From assembly GCA_025997595.1 (NCBI GenBank), contig BNUU01000060.1, positions 1 to 6,057 on the forward strand: a DNA stretch of 6,057 bases, given 5' to 3'. Shown here piece after piece: positions 1-5,516 of this stretch. The stretch comes from Spirochaetia bacterium (GTDB taxonomy: Bacteria; Spirochaetota; Spirochaetia; Treponematales; Breznakiellaceae). Numbering within the stretch: position 1 is the stretch's first letter; each line of letters opens with the position of its first letter. Made by a program: the position numbers and the translations under genes. A model generated the notes under the pieces. The model worked only from the letters and a program-made list of their open reading frames with translations. It was not told the origin of the DNA and did no database searches.

Positions 1-278
1 GCGCCCATGGACATGAAAGCCGCGCCGACGCTGGAAACATAGGCCAGCAGAAGGGCAATGCCGAAGATCTTTGACGCGTTATTTCCCAGCCGGGCTATGG
101 ACGGGGCAATAAAACCGATGATGATCAGGGGTACACAGAAAAAGATCAGTTCCCCCACCAAACTCTGCAAGGTCACTGCCACATGCATCACCGCCTCGTT
201 TGCCACAAGACCGGCGATGATGCCGATAACCAGCGCCACAATCAGCCTGAAAGGCAGGCTCGAAAACACCTTACTCAT
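1..278 (-). CDS. Dicarboxylate/amino acid:cation symporter, N-terminal part (runs off left edge)
   Basis: The frame read from 278 down to 1 gives 92 residues of a very hydrophobic protein beginning MSKVFSSLPFRLIVALVIG. A first membrane segment covers about residues 9-27. A second, at about 45-62 (ELIFFCVPLIIIGFIAPSIA), is characteristic of the DAACS sodium/proton:dicarboxylate and glutamate symporter family (GltP/DctA/SdcS-like). A third begins at about residue 70 (IFGIALLLAYVSSVGAAFM). Such proteins are inner-membrane carriers importing C4-dicarboxylates or acidic amino acids with cations. The remaining three quarters, including the substrate-binding hairpins, lies outside the window, so the substrate cannot be given. 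ATG at 278 is preferred because GGAGAA at 290-285 sits 6 nt upstream and the residues after it resemble normal family N-termini. The frame is open upstream into an antitoxin-like sequence with no intervening stop. Confidence 0.82.
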   Translation of the reverse strand, partial: MSKVFSSLPFRLIVALVIGIIAGLVANEAVMHVAVTLQSLVGELIFFCVPLIIIGFIAPSIARLGNNASKIFGIALLLAYVSSVGAAFMSMG

Positions 279-494
279 GTTTTGTTCTCCTTCAAATTTG
301 CCCTGGGGGGGTATTTCAAAAGGAATATCCTTAAGGGCGCCGCATAATTTTAAAAAACTTTCCGGATACTCGTCACTGATTGATTTTTTTATACATTCCC
401 CTACCCATTTTGAGATGGAAATCTCATCCTGCTGCGCCCTTTTTTCAACCTTTTTTAGGGTATCCGAATCAATATATAATGATACTTGCGGCAT
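279..494 (-). CDS. Orphan RHH antitoxin-like protein, no stop codon, fused in frame to the symporter
   Basis: The ATG at 494 opens a 72-codon stretch beginning MPQVSLYIDSDTLKKVEKRA. It has a ribbon-helix-helix layout: strand QVSLYI (3-8), helix 11-24, then ISISKWVGECIKKSI (25-39) as the second helix. The tail YPESFLKLCGALKDIPFE with F..P....F spacing (59-67) resembles the tail of small RHH antitoxins that usually precede PIN toxins; that comparison is from memory. RHH proteins bind DNA as dimers and autorepress. The usual last residues and stop are missing: after KFEGEQN the frame passes directly into Met1 of the symporter. No toxin gene follows. The RBS is weak (GGGGGT, 504-499), and the composition is A/T-richer than the neighbouring enzyme genes. 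It may be a relic, a leader ORF of the transporter, or part of a genuine fusion protein. The ORF is certain; its status is not. Confidence 0.6.
285..290 (-). promoter_or_regulatory. Ribosome binding site of the symporter, inside the RHH reading frame
   Basis: GGAGAA is read on the minus strand 6 nt before the ATG at 278. It decides the start: without it the symporter would have to be made only as a C-terminal extension of the RHH protein. Because it lies inside the upstream open frame, ribosomes reading the RHH ORF would pass over it. Confidence 0.6.
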
Positions 495-511
495 ATTTAC
501 CCCCAGTTTTC

Positions 512-541
512 AGTATAGCGGCCATCCAAGTATAATTGCAA
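512..541 (-). promoter_or_regulatory. Predicted sigma70-type promoter for the RHH-symporter unit, with repeated TATACTTG words
   Basis: On the minus strand TTGCAA (541-536) and TATACT (517-512) are separated by 18 nt, 4/6 and 5/6 matches to the -35 and -10 consensus. The word TATACTTG occurs twice at a 12-nt step (546-539 and 534-527), overlapping the -35 and spacer, with a weaker third copy at 517-510. Such short repeats inside the promoter are what an autorepressing RHH protein would be expected to bind. The operator role is inference. Confidence 0.4.
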
Positions 542-557
542 GTATATTATAGGGGGA

Positions 558-1871
558 TTACACATCCTTCGGCCTGTCGTCCTGAACTCGCTTGGCTTTG
601 CCTTCCGACACGGGGAGGCTCCCTGATTCGTGGAGTTCCACCCGGGGGTTGATGGTGATGCTGGCCTGCAGGGTCTTGCGGATCTTTTCCCTGAGGGCGT
701 TCAGGGGCCGGGCGTCGTCCATGAAGATATCGGGGCCCACTTCGGTCTTGACGGTGAGCCGGTCCAGGACGCCCTCTTTCTCCACCACGATGAGGTAGTT
801 GTTCCCTGCCTCGCTCATGGACATGATCACCTCTTCGATCTGGCTGGGGAAGAGGTTTACCCCATTGATGATGAGCATATCGTCGGTGCGGCCGGTGATC
901 CGGTGGAGACGGCGGTGGGTGCGTCCGCAGGCGCAGGGCTCGGTGTAGAAGCTGGAAAGGTCACGGGTGCGGTAACGCAGTATGGGGGTGGCTTCCCGGC
1001 AGAGACAGGTGAGGACCAGTTCCCCGGTTTCGCCCTCCGGGACCGGCTCCAGGGTGTCGGGATCGACGATTTCGGCGATGTAACCGTCCTCCCAGATGTG
1101 GAGGCCGTTTTTGGCCTGGCACTCAAAGGCTACCCCGGGGCCGTTCATCTCCGAAAGACCGTAGGAATTGTACACATCGATATGGAGCAGGTTCTCGATG
1201 CGGCGTCGGGTGTCCTCCGAATAGGGTTCCGCCCCGGCAAAGGCCCGCTTCAGCTTGATGCTGTCCCGGCTGACCCCTTCCTCCCGCATTTTGGCTTCCA
1301 CATGGAGGAGGAAGCTGGGGGTGGCGTGGACAACGGTGGTACCGAAATCCTGCATCAGCTTGAACTGCCGGGTGGTGTTCCCGCTGCCCGATGGGATCAC
1401 CAGCATCCCCACCTCTTCGCCCCCGGCGTGGAAGCCCAGACCCCCGGTAAAGAGGCCGTAGGTGATCATGTTCTGGAACACATCGGCCTTGTTGCACCCC
1501 GTGGCGTAAATCGACCGGGCCACAAAACTTGTCCAGCGGCGAAGGTCGTCCCCGTTGAAGTAAATCGTCGTGGGCGTACCGGTGGTGCCGCTTGAGGCAT
1601 GGAGCCGGACCACTTCTTCCTTTGGGATGCTGAGGAAGCCGTAGGGGAAGCCGTCCCGCAAGTCGTGTTTGGTGGTAAAGGGAATCCGCCGCAGATCCTC
1701 CAGGGTCTTGATGGCATCGGCGTTTGCGATCCCCGCCTTGCCGAGCCGTTCTTTGTAGAAGGGGGTCCGCAGGGCCTGGCCCACCGCCGTCTTAAGCTGC
1801 GCAAGCTGAAAGGCCTCCAGCTCCGGCCGGGGGAGGGTTTCCATTTTGGGGTTCCAGTACTGGTAGGTCAT
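558..1871 (-). CDS. paaK: Phenylacetate-CoA ligase family (PaaK-like) AMP-forming enzyme
   Basis: This 437-residue protein has the usual length and motif order of PaaK-type adenylate-forming ligases, which convert an aryl or arylacetic acid, ATP and CoA to the acyl-CoA through an acyl-adenylate. Visible are the ATP-binding loop SSGTTGTPT (93-101), AGAEPYSE near 213-219, the adenine-site block YGLSEMNGPG (237-246), TGELVLT (282-288), RYRTRD (299-304), a CxCGRTHRR segment (313-321), the hinge ITGRTDDMLIINGVNLFP (325-342), and a C-terminal EGKAKRV (423-429) carrying the expected catalytic lysine. It is cytoplasmic. The ATG directly follows the stop of the SGNH gene (TAAATG), and AAGGAA upstream lies inside that gene, so translation is probably coupled. 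Paralogues occur in anaerobes next to indolepyruvate oxidoreductases, so the acid could be phenylacetate, an indoleacetate-like compound or something else. The family is certain, the substrate is not. Confidence 0.88.
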   Translation of the reverse strand: MTYQYWNPKMETLPRPELEAFQLAQLKTAVGQALRTPFYKERLGKAGIANADAIKTLEDLRRIPFTTKHDLRDGFPYGFLSIPKEEVVRLHASSGTTGTPTTIYFNGDDLRRWTSFVARSIYATGCNKADVFQNMITYGLFTGGLGFHAGGEEVGMLVIPSGSGNTTRQFKLMQDFGTTVVHATPSFLLHVEAKMREEGVSRDSIKLKRAFAGAEPYSEDTRRRIENLLHIDVYNSYGLSEMNGPGVAFECQAKNGLHIWEDGYIAEIVDPDTLEPVPEGETGELVLTCLCREATPILRYRTRDLSSFYTEPCACGRTHRRLHRITGRTDDMLIINGVNLFPSQIEEVIMSMSEAGNNYLIVVEKEGVLDRLTVKTEVGPDIFMDDARPLNALREKIRKTLQASITINPRVELHESGSLPVSEGKAKRVQDDRPKDV

Positions 1872-2513
1872 TTACAGTTCCTTTACGATTTTTGCCACCG
1901 CTTCCGCCAGCTTCCGGTGACCCTCCGGTTCCAGGTGGATGCCGTCGGCGGCGCTGGTTTCGATGTACTTGCCCGCCTCAAGGTAGATGGCCCCGCTTTC
2001 TTCCGCAAGGGCGCGGTACAGGGGGGGAAGTTTTTTGGAAAGCTCCACCGAATCCCCAAAGATATGCTTGAACACCGGGGACTCTACCGTAGCCGGCGGG
2101 CAGATCATGATCACCCTGGGGCTGGTATCGCCGGGACCCATCCGGGAATCCTGAATGGCGGTTACCATCCGCTGAACCCCCCGGGCAATGTCGTAGGGGA
2201 GGGGGCTGAACCGGGGCTTGAGGTCATTGGTCCCCAGCATCACCGCCACCACGTCGATGGGCTTGTGGCTTTCCAGAATGGGGATGAGCTGCCGCAGACC
2301 GTTCTTGTCCCCCTCCACCGGGTCCTCCCGGCAGCTGGTCCTGCCGTTCTGCCCTTCCTCATCAACCCACCAGAAAGGCTCATCCACAGGGGCCCCTTCG
2401 TTGAGCAGCCGTTTTAACACCATGGGCCACCGGGTCTTGTGATCGTAGCGGCCCTGGGTGCGGGGATTAAAGCCCCAGGTGTTTGAATCCCCGTAACAGA
2501 GAATCGTTTTCAT
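1872..2513 (-). CDS. SGNH/GDSL hydrolase, arylesterase/acyltransferase (MsAcT-like) type
   Basis: The 213-residue product begins MKTILCYGDSNTWGFNP, with the block I GDSN motif and the predicted nucleophile Ser10. NGRTS (56-60) corresponds to block II, GTND (94-97) to block III with the oxyanion Asn96, and DGIHLEPEGH (190-199) to block V with Asp190 and His193 completing the triad. The WGFNP start, the GQNGRTS segment and VAVMLGTNDLK resemble the Mycobacterium smegmatis arylesterase/acyltransferase MsAcT, an oligomeric cytoplasmic enzyme acting on small aryl and alkyl esters. There is no signal peptide, so the substrate is probably intracellular. ATG at 2513 has AAGGAG 8 nt upstream. It lies 18 nt after the VOC gene and abuts the CoA ligase gene, which makes it the middle gene of an operon. 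The hydrolase fold is sure; the ester substrate is unknown. Confidence 0.87.
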   Translation of the reverse strand: MKTILCYGDSNTWGFNPRTQGRYDHKTRWPMVLKRLLNEGAPVDEPFWWVDEEGQNGRTSCREDPVEGDKNGLRQLIPILESHKPIDVVAVMLGTNDLKPRFSPLPYDIARGVQRMVTAIQDSRMGPGDTSPRVIMICPPATVESPVFKHIFGDSVELSKKLPPLYRALAEESGAIYLEAGKYIETSAADGIHLEPEGHRKLAEAVAKIVKEL

Positions 2514-2531
2514 GAAATATGCTCCTTGGTA

Positions 2532-2921
2532 TTAACCGCGAACCTGGAAGAATTCGATAACTTCGTTATCCGGGCCCAGCACAAAGGCGTTTGTCACCGG
2601 CATGGTTCCCAGTTTCATGTCCTGGGGCGCGGACCGGGAAACCGCCCCGGCCTTGAGCGCCAGATCGTAGGCCGCCCGGGCGTCATCGGTACGGAGGGCG
2701 ATGTGGGCCCAGTGGGCGTCCTGTTCTTCCGCGCCGTTACCCCGGGGGATAATCTCAACCACCGCGTTACCCCCCAGGTCCACCAGGTGGATGATCTTGT
2801 CACCGCCGTCCATGGGAAAATGAAAGGTCTCCTTGCCGCCCAGGCCCTTGGTATAAAAATCAAAGCTTTTCCGGGCGTCCTTTACCCAGAGCCCGATATG
2901 GTGATATCCGTCGAATTTCAT
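2532..2921 (-). CDS. VOC (glyoxalase/bleomycin resistance/dioxygenase) family protein
   Basis: A 129-residue single VOC unit made of two beta-alpha-beta-beta-beta modules (about 5-60 and 70-127). The four canonical metal positions all look occupied: His8 (YHHIGL), Glu56 (VVEII), His73 (WAHIAL) and Glu123 (VIEFFQ). It could therefore bind a divalent metal in a homodimer, as in glyoxalase I or methylmalonyl-CoA epimerase, but the sequence is not close enough to either to name. It is cytoplasmic. ATG at 2921 is preceded by GGAG about 7 nt upstream, and a promoter fits about 50 nt further up. As first gene of the operon with an esterase and an acyl-CoA ligase it may isomerise, lyse or epimerise an intermediate of the same pathway; this is inference from position only. 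Confidence 0.8.
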   Translation of the reverse strand: MKFDGYHHIGLWVKDARKSFDFYTKGLGGKETFHFPMDGGDKIIHLVDLGGNAVVEIIPRGNGAEEQDAHWAHIALRTDDARAAYDLALKAGAVSRSAPQDMKLGTMPVTNAFVLGPDNEVIEFFQVRG

Positions 2922-2968
2922 GATCCGCTCCGTCTTTCAGATTTGCGGCGCATACAAGCGTCAACTTG

Positions 2969-2998
2969 ATCATAAAAGTTAATTCAATGGTTAATCAA
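2969..2998 (-). promoter_or_regulatory. Predicted promoter of the VOC-SGNH-PaaK operon, with a flanking inverted repeat
   Basis: On the minus strand TTGATT (2998-2993) and TATGAT (2974-2969) are 18 nt apart, 4/6 and 5/6 consensus matches. The inverted repeat CTTGAT...ATCAAG (2965-2970 and 2994-2999) brackets the promoter and could be an operator, but six-base arms are weak evidence. The rest of 2922-3123, between this operon and the toxin-antitoxin pair, shows no gene or convincing terminator. Confidence 0.4.
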
Positions 2999-3123
2999 GG
3001 GGTAAGGAAACTGCGGCAAGGTTGCGGTCTGTTTTGACGAGGAGTTACAAAAGTAAACGGAGGTTATATAAGTGTGGCTCTGCTATGATGCCGCCTCCCC
3101 TAGTGGCAATGTCCCTTTGGCTG

Positions 3124-3342
3124 CTATTTCGCTGTTAATTCGGGATGTTTTTTGTGAAAACCGGCCATTTCCTGGGCCTCAAGCTCAAAATTGTGAATAT
3201 ACGCCACCCTTTCTTTACTGGTCATGCCTTCCATTTCCTTTTCACGCTTTGCCCTGAGCGCGTAGAGCGGCTTCAAAATTGCCTTATCTTCCTCGGTAAG
3301 CCGGTTAGAATTTTTAGCAGGAGTAACTTTAGTTACAGTCAT
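3124..3342 (-). CDS. Putative antitoxin of the PIN module: small charged helical protein
   Basis: A 72-residue protein, MTVTKVTPAKNSNRLTEEDK..., rich in Lys/Glu and mostly predicted helix. It has a disordered N-terminus (1-14) and a recognisable block LRAKREKEMEGMTSKERVAYIHN (about 29-51). From memory, a similar 'EGMT.EE....' segment is seen in small proteins encoded next to PIN toxins. ATG at 3342 is chosen over longer alternatives because GGAGGT (3356-3351) lies 8 nt upstream; a 93-residue form would start without a good site. The first 14 nt overlap the end of the PIN gene, so expression is probably coupled. No DNA-binding fold is obvious. The antitoxin role rests on position and size, not on a recognised domain. 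The stop is TAG. Confidence 0.6.
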   Translation of the reverse strand: MTVTKVTPAKNSNRLTEEDKAILKPLYALRAKREKEMEGMTSKERVAYIHNFELEAQEMAGFHKKHPELTAK

Positions 3343-3811
3343 ATTCCAATACCTCCGTTGGGGTGCATAGACCAATCTGACGGTAACCACGATGGAGGTT
3401 GGCAAACCCCGCCCCGATCATGGTTTTTGGTTTTACTATGTGGCCAAAGTTAAAACTGACCACAAAATCCAGTCTGTTCACCGTTGCCGTGGCGATATGC
3501 AGGGCATCGGTTTTGTATTTTAGCGGGATTATCTTATTTTTTATATAGATTTCCGCTAAATCATCAGCCTCATCATTAAATGATACAATATCCTGGGCAT
3601 ATTTTTCAAGCAAACTCTGCATCTTCTTGTATTTTTCCGGTGCGTCACGGGCAATTTCATCCTGAACATACCATGAGGTATAGACCTCATACTTACCTTT
3701 CTTTATGGCGTCAAACAGTTTATGGGTATCATCCTTCTTTTTGCTGTCCTTATCGACATAGTAGAAGTTAAAAATTGTTGTTTCCAAGTAAAGTTTGGGA
3801 ATATACCGCAT
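3329..3811 (-). CDS. PIN-domain protein, probable VapC-like toxin ribonuclease
   Basis: Read from the ATG at 3811 this is a 160-residue PIN-fold protein starting MRYIPKLYLETTIFNFYYVD. PIN toxins cleave RNA with a Mg2+ site of acidic residues. Here Glu10 (LETT, in place of the usual Asp), Glu52 (QDEIARD) and Asp102 (KTDALHIATA) are placed correctly. The fourth position falls in VVSFNFGHIV, where Asn121 sits instead of Asp; Asp115 is nearby. The LETTIFNFY start and SFNFGHIV block mark a distinct PIN subfamily rather than classical VapC. The ATG at 3811 has a near-perfect AAGGAGGT (3830-3823) 11 nt upstream, better than a TTG at 3847. The gene is A/T-richer than the flanking enzymes, consistent with horizontal arrival. 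It overlaps the downstream small gene by 14 nt, giving toxin-first order. Confidence 0.78.
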   Translation of the reverse strand: MRYIPKLYLETTIFNFYYVDKDSKKKDDTHKLFDAIKKGKYEVYTSWYVQDEIARDAPEKYKKMQSLLEKYAQDIVSFNDEADDLAEIYIKNKIIPLKYKTDALHIATATVNRLDFVVSFNFGHIVKPKTMIGAGFANLHRGYRQIGLCTPTEVLEYDCN

Positions 3812-3822
3812 AAAGCGAAGAT

Positions 3823-3830
3823 ACCTCCTT
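3823..3830 (-). promoter_or_regulatory. Strong Shine-Dalgarno that sets the PIN gene start
   Basis: AAGGAGGT is read on the minus strand 11 nt before the ATG at 3811. It supports the 160-residue form over a 172-residue form from TTG at 3847. Confidence 0.65.
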
Positions 3831-3895
3831 TGCGGAGAGAAGGGCAAGCCATTTGGGTCAAAGTCTATGCGTTTATCCTGAAGGGGGCTTAAGCT

Positions 3896-3926
3896 ATCAT
3901 ACGGGGTAATGTATACCTTAAGTCAA
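3896..3926 (-). promoter_or_regulatory. Predicted promoter of the PIN/antitoxin pair
   Basis: On the minus strand TTGACT (3926-3921, 5/6) and TATGAT (3901-3896, 5/6) are separated by 19 nt, slightly long. The -35 lies at the left tip of the CACAGAGGA inverted repeat. It would give a leader of roughly 80 nt before the PIN start. Confidence 0.4.
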
Positions 3927-4054
3927 TATGAGGATCAACCACAGAGGGTTCACAGAGGACACAGAGGGGATGGATTAGTATTTTCTTCTCCCTTTCTTCC
4001 TCCGTGTCCTCTGTGTCTTTTCTCTGTGCCCTCTGTGGTAAATTCTTCTATTGA
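3923..4054. repeat. Large imperfect inverted repeat of 9-nt CACAGAGGA words
   Basis: The left arm holds three 9-nt words (CACAGAGGG 3940-3948, CACAGAGGA 3951-3959, CACAGAGGG 3960-3968). The right arm, on the other strand, holds four (4037-4029, 4028-4020, 4015-4007 and CACGGAGGA 4006-3998). ACCACAGAGGG (3938-3948) pairs perfectly with 4029-4039, and 3951-3968 pairs 16/18 with 3998-4015 around a 29-nt pyrimidine-rich loop. Pairing extends weakly outward to TCAATA (3923-3928) and TATTGA (4049-4054), with equal 9-nt gaps on both sides. The right arm carries one extra word plus AAGA. The repeat sits in the 298-nt divergent region between the PIN gene and tyrS, so it is not placed as a terminator. 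It contains no ORF. It resembles dispersed intergenic palindromes rather than an IS. Confidence 0.85.
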
Positions 4055-4080
4055 ATTTTATGGTTTGCGCGGGGTATAGT
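4051..4080 (+). promoter_or_regulatory. tyrS: Predicted tyrS promoter
   Basis: TTGAAT (4051-4056, 4/6) and TATAGT (4075-4080, 5/6) have an 18-nt spacer, and transcription would start about 20-25 nt before the tyrS ATG. The -35 overlaps the right tip of the inverted repeat. There is no room for a T-box or other long leader unless transcription begins further upstream. Confidence 0.45.
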
Positions 4081-4109
4081 GATGTATATTTTTGTGAGGA
4101 TGGCGTGTT

Positions 4110-5369
4110 ATGAATCCGGCGTTGGAGAATTTAAAGGCGAGGGGCTTTTTTCAGCAGTGTACCGATGCTGAGGGACTTTCAAAGTTGATGGATGGGGGGC
4201 CGGTGACCTTTTACGTGGGCTGCGATCCCACGGGGCCCAGCCTCCACATCGGCCACATGGTGCCCTTTTTCGCTTACCGCCACCTCCGCGCCGCAGGGCA
4301 GAAGGGGATCGCCTTAATCGGCGGGGGGACCGCCCGCATCGGGGACCCCTCGGGTAAAACCGAGATGCGCAAAATGCTGAATTACGAAACCCTGGACGCC
4401 AATGCCGATTCCATCCGCGCCCAGCTGGACCGCTTTATCGGCTTTGACGGGGAGAGCGCCCAATCGGCCAATAACAAGGACTGGCTTGCCAATCTCAACT
4501 ATATCGACTTCCTCCGGGAAATCGGCAGCCACTTTTCCGTCAACCGCATGCTCAGCTTTGAAGCCTACAGGATGCGGATGGAGACGGGGCTTTCCTTTAT
4601 CGAATTCAACTACCAGCTTTTGCAGAGCTACGACTTTCTGGAACTCTACCGCCGCTACGGCTGCCGCCTCCAGATCGGCGGCGACGATCAGTGGGGCAAC
4701 ATCGTGGCCGGCGGGGAGCTGATCCGCCGCATCGAAGGGGCCGAGGTTTTCGGCATGACCTTCCCCCTGGTGACCACCGCCGACGGCAAGAAGATGGGCA
4801 AGACCGAAAAGGGCGCCCTCTTCCTCGATCCGAAAATCACCGGTGCCTACGAATTTTTCCAGTACTGGCGGAACGTGCAGGACGCCGACATCCGCCGCTT
4901 CCTTTTGATGTTCACCTTCCTCCCCATTGAGGAATGTGACAGCCTTACTGCGGCGGGCAAAAACCCCAACGATGCCAAGGAGCGCCTCGCCTGGGAGGTA
5001 ACCGCCCTGATCCACGGCAAAGACGAGGCCGATAAGGCCCTTGCCGGGGCAAAGGCCGCCTTTGGGGGCGATGGTGGGGACAAGTCCGCCATGCCCCAGG
5101 CGGAGCTTTCCCGGCAAAAGTTCGAGGCGGGTTATAACATCGTAGACCTTTTTACCGACGCGGGGCTGGCGCCCACCAAGAGCGAAGCCCGCAGGCTGGT
5201 ACAGCAGGGCGGGGCCTTTGTCTCCGGCGGGAGCGGCAGCTCTGCGGACGGCAGCCTTGCGGCGGTGACTGATGTGGCGGCGCTGATTGGGGCCGATGCC
5301 CTCGACGGTGACGGAGAACTGGTGCTGCGGGCGGGGAAGAAGCGGTATTGCAGGATTATTGCGAAGTAA
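4110..5369 (+). CDS. tyrS: Tyrosine-tRNA ligase (TyrRS), class Ic
   Basis: This 419-residue enzyme charges tRNA-Tyr with tyrosine at the expense of ATP, in the cytoplasm, as a homodimer. The Rossmann domain shows YVGCDPTGPSLHIGHM (35-50) with the HIGH signature at 46-49, GGGTARIGDPSGKTEMR (71-87), FNYQLLQSYDF (166-176) and GGDDQWGNI (190-198). The second signature is KMGKT (228-232), the usual bacterial TyrRS variant of KMSKS. An alpha-helical anticodon-binding region follows, then a C-terminal S4-type RNA-binding domain (about 345-415, FTDAGLAPTKSEARRLVQQGGAFVSG...). The S4 part contains a Gly/Ser/Ala-rich stretch (373-392) that looks longer than usual. GAGGA (4096-4100) lies 9 nt before the ATG. 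The gene is single, divergent from the toxin pair and convergent with the HAD gene, and is bounded by repeats on both sides. It appears intact. Confidence 0.97.
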   Translation: MNPALENLKARGFFQQCTDAEGLSKLMDGGPVTFYVGCDPTGPSLHIGHMVPFFAYRHLRAAGQKGIALIGGGTARIGDPSGKTEMRKMLNYETLDANADSIRAQLDRFIGFDGESAQSANNKDWLANLNYIDFLREIGSHFSVNRMLSFEAYRMRMETGLSFIEFNYQLLQSYDFLELYRRYGCRLQIGGDDQWGNIVAGGELIRRIEGAEVFGMTFPLVTTADGKKMGKTEKGALFLDPKITGAYEFFQYWRNVQDADIRRFLLMFTFLPIEECDSLTAAGKNPNDAKERLAWEVTALIHGKDEADKALAGAKAAFGGDGGDKSAMPQAELSRQKFEAGYNIVDLFTDAGLAPTKSEARRLVQQGGAFVSGGSGSSADGSLAAVTDVAALIGADALDGDGELVLRAGKKRYCRIIAK

Positions 5370-5461
5370 AAAGAAAAGAGTCCACGGATTCACACAGATT
5401 TAAAAGATTACACGGATGAGCCGGTTCCAAAATTAAGAATTTAACCACGAACTAAATGATC

Positions 5462-5488
5462 TTTTTGGTGTGGTTCGTGTTGTTCGTG
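5462..5488 (-). repeat. Three tandem 9-nt CACGAACAA-type words
   Basis: On the minus strand CACGAACAA (5488-5480), CACGAACCA (5479-5471) and CACCAAAAA (5470-5462) follow one another without gaps, in the right side of the innermost palindrome. The left side has only one such word (CACGAACTA, 5446-5454), so the arms are unequal. Confidence 0.75.
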
Positions 5489-5516
5489 GTTAATTAATTT
5501 TCGTGGTTAATTAATT
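5483..5516 (+). repeat. Perfect 17-nt tandem duplication
   Basis: TTCGTGGTTAATTAATT occurs at 5483-5499 and again at 5500-5516. Only the first copy is needed to pair with the left arm, so the second looks like a recent duplication within the palindrome, probably by replication slippage. Confidence 0.85.

Noticed and set aside
58..552. Plus-strand 164-codon frame over the RHH/symporter region
   Set aside because: The minus strand gives a clear RHH fold and symporter N-terminus; the plus-strand product has no family features.
630..1595. Long plus-strand open frame opposite the CoA ligase gene
   Set aside because: Its protein shows no family motifs and the opposite strand encodes a full PaaK-type enzyme; it is a by-product of GC-rich codon bias.
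1599..2417. Plus-strand open frame opposite the ligase start and the SGNH gene
   Set aside because: It spans two real genes on the other strand and has no recognisable domain.
3072..3257. Plus-strand GTG-start small ORF with a GGAGG upstream
   Set aside because: The spacing to the GTG is acceptable, but most of the frame overlaps the antitoxin gene antisense, its sequence has no recognisable features, and no promoter fits well.
3938..4039. CRISPR-like array
   Set aside because: Units are only 9 nt, there are no spacers, and the two sides are inverted relative to each other.
4040..4109. T-box or other tyrosine-responsive leader before tyrS
   Set aside because: Predicted promoter to start codon is only about 30 nt and no T-box consensus or antiterminator is seen.
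4314..5393. 359-codon minus-strand open frame opposite tyrS
   Set aside because: tyrS is unmistakable on the plus strand; the antisense frame is low-complexity and lacks a convincing start site.
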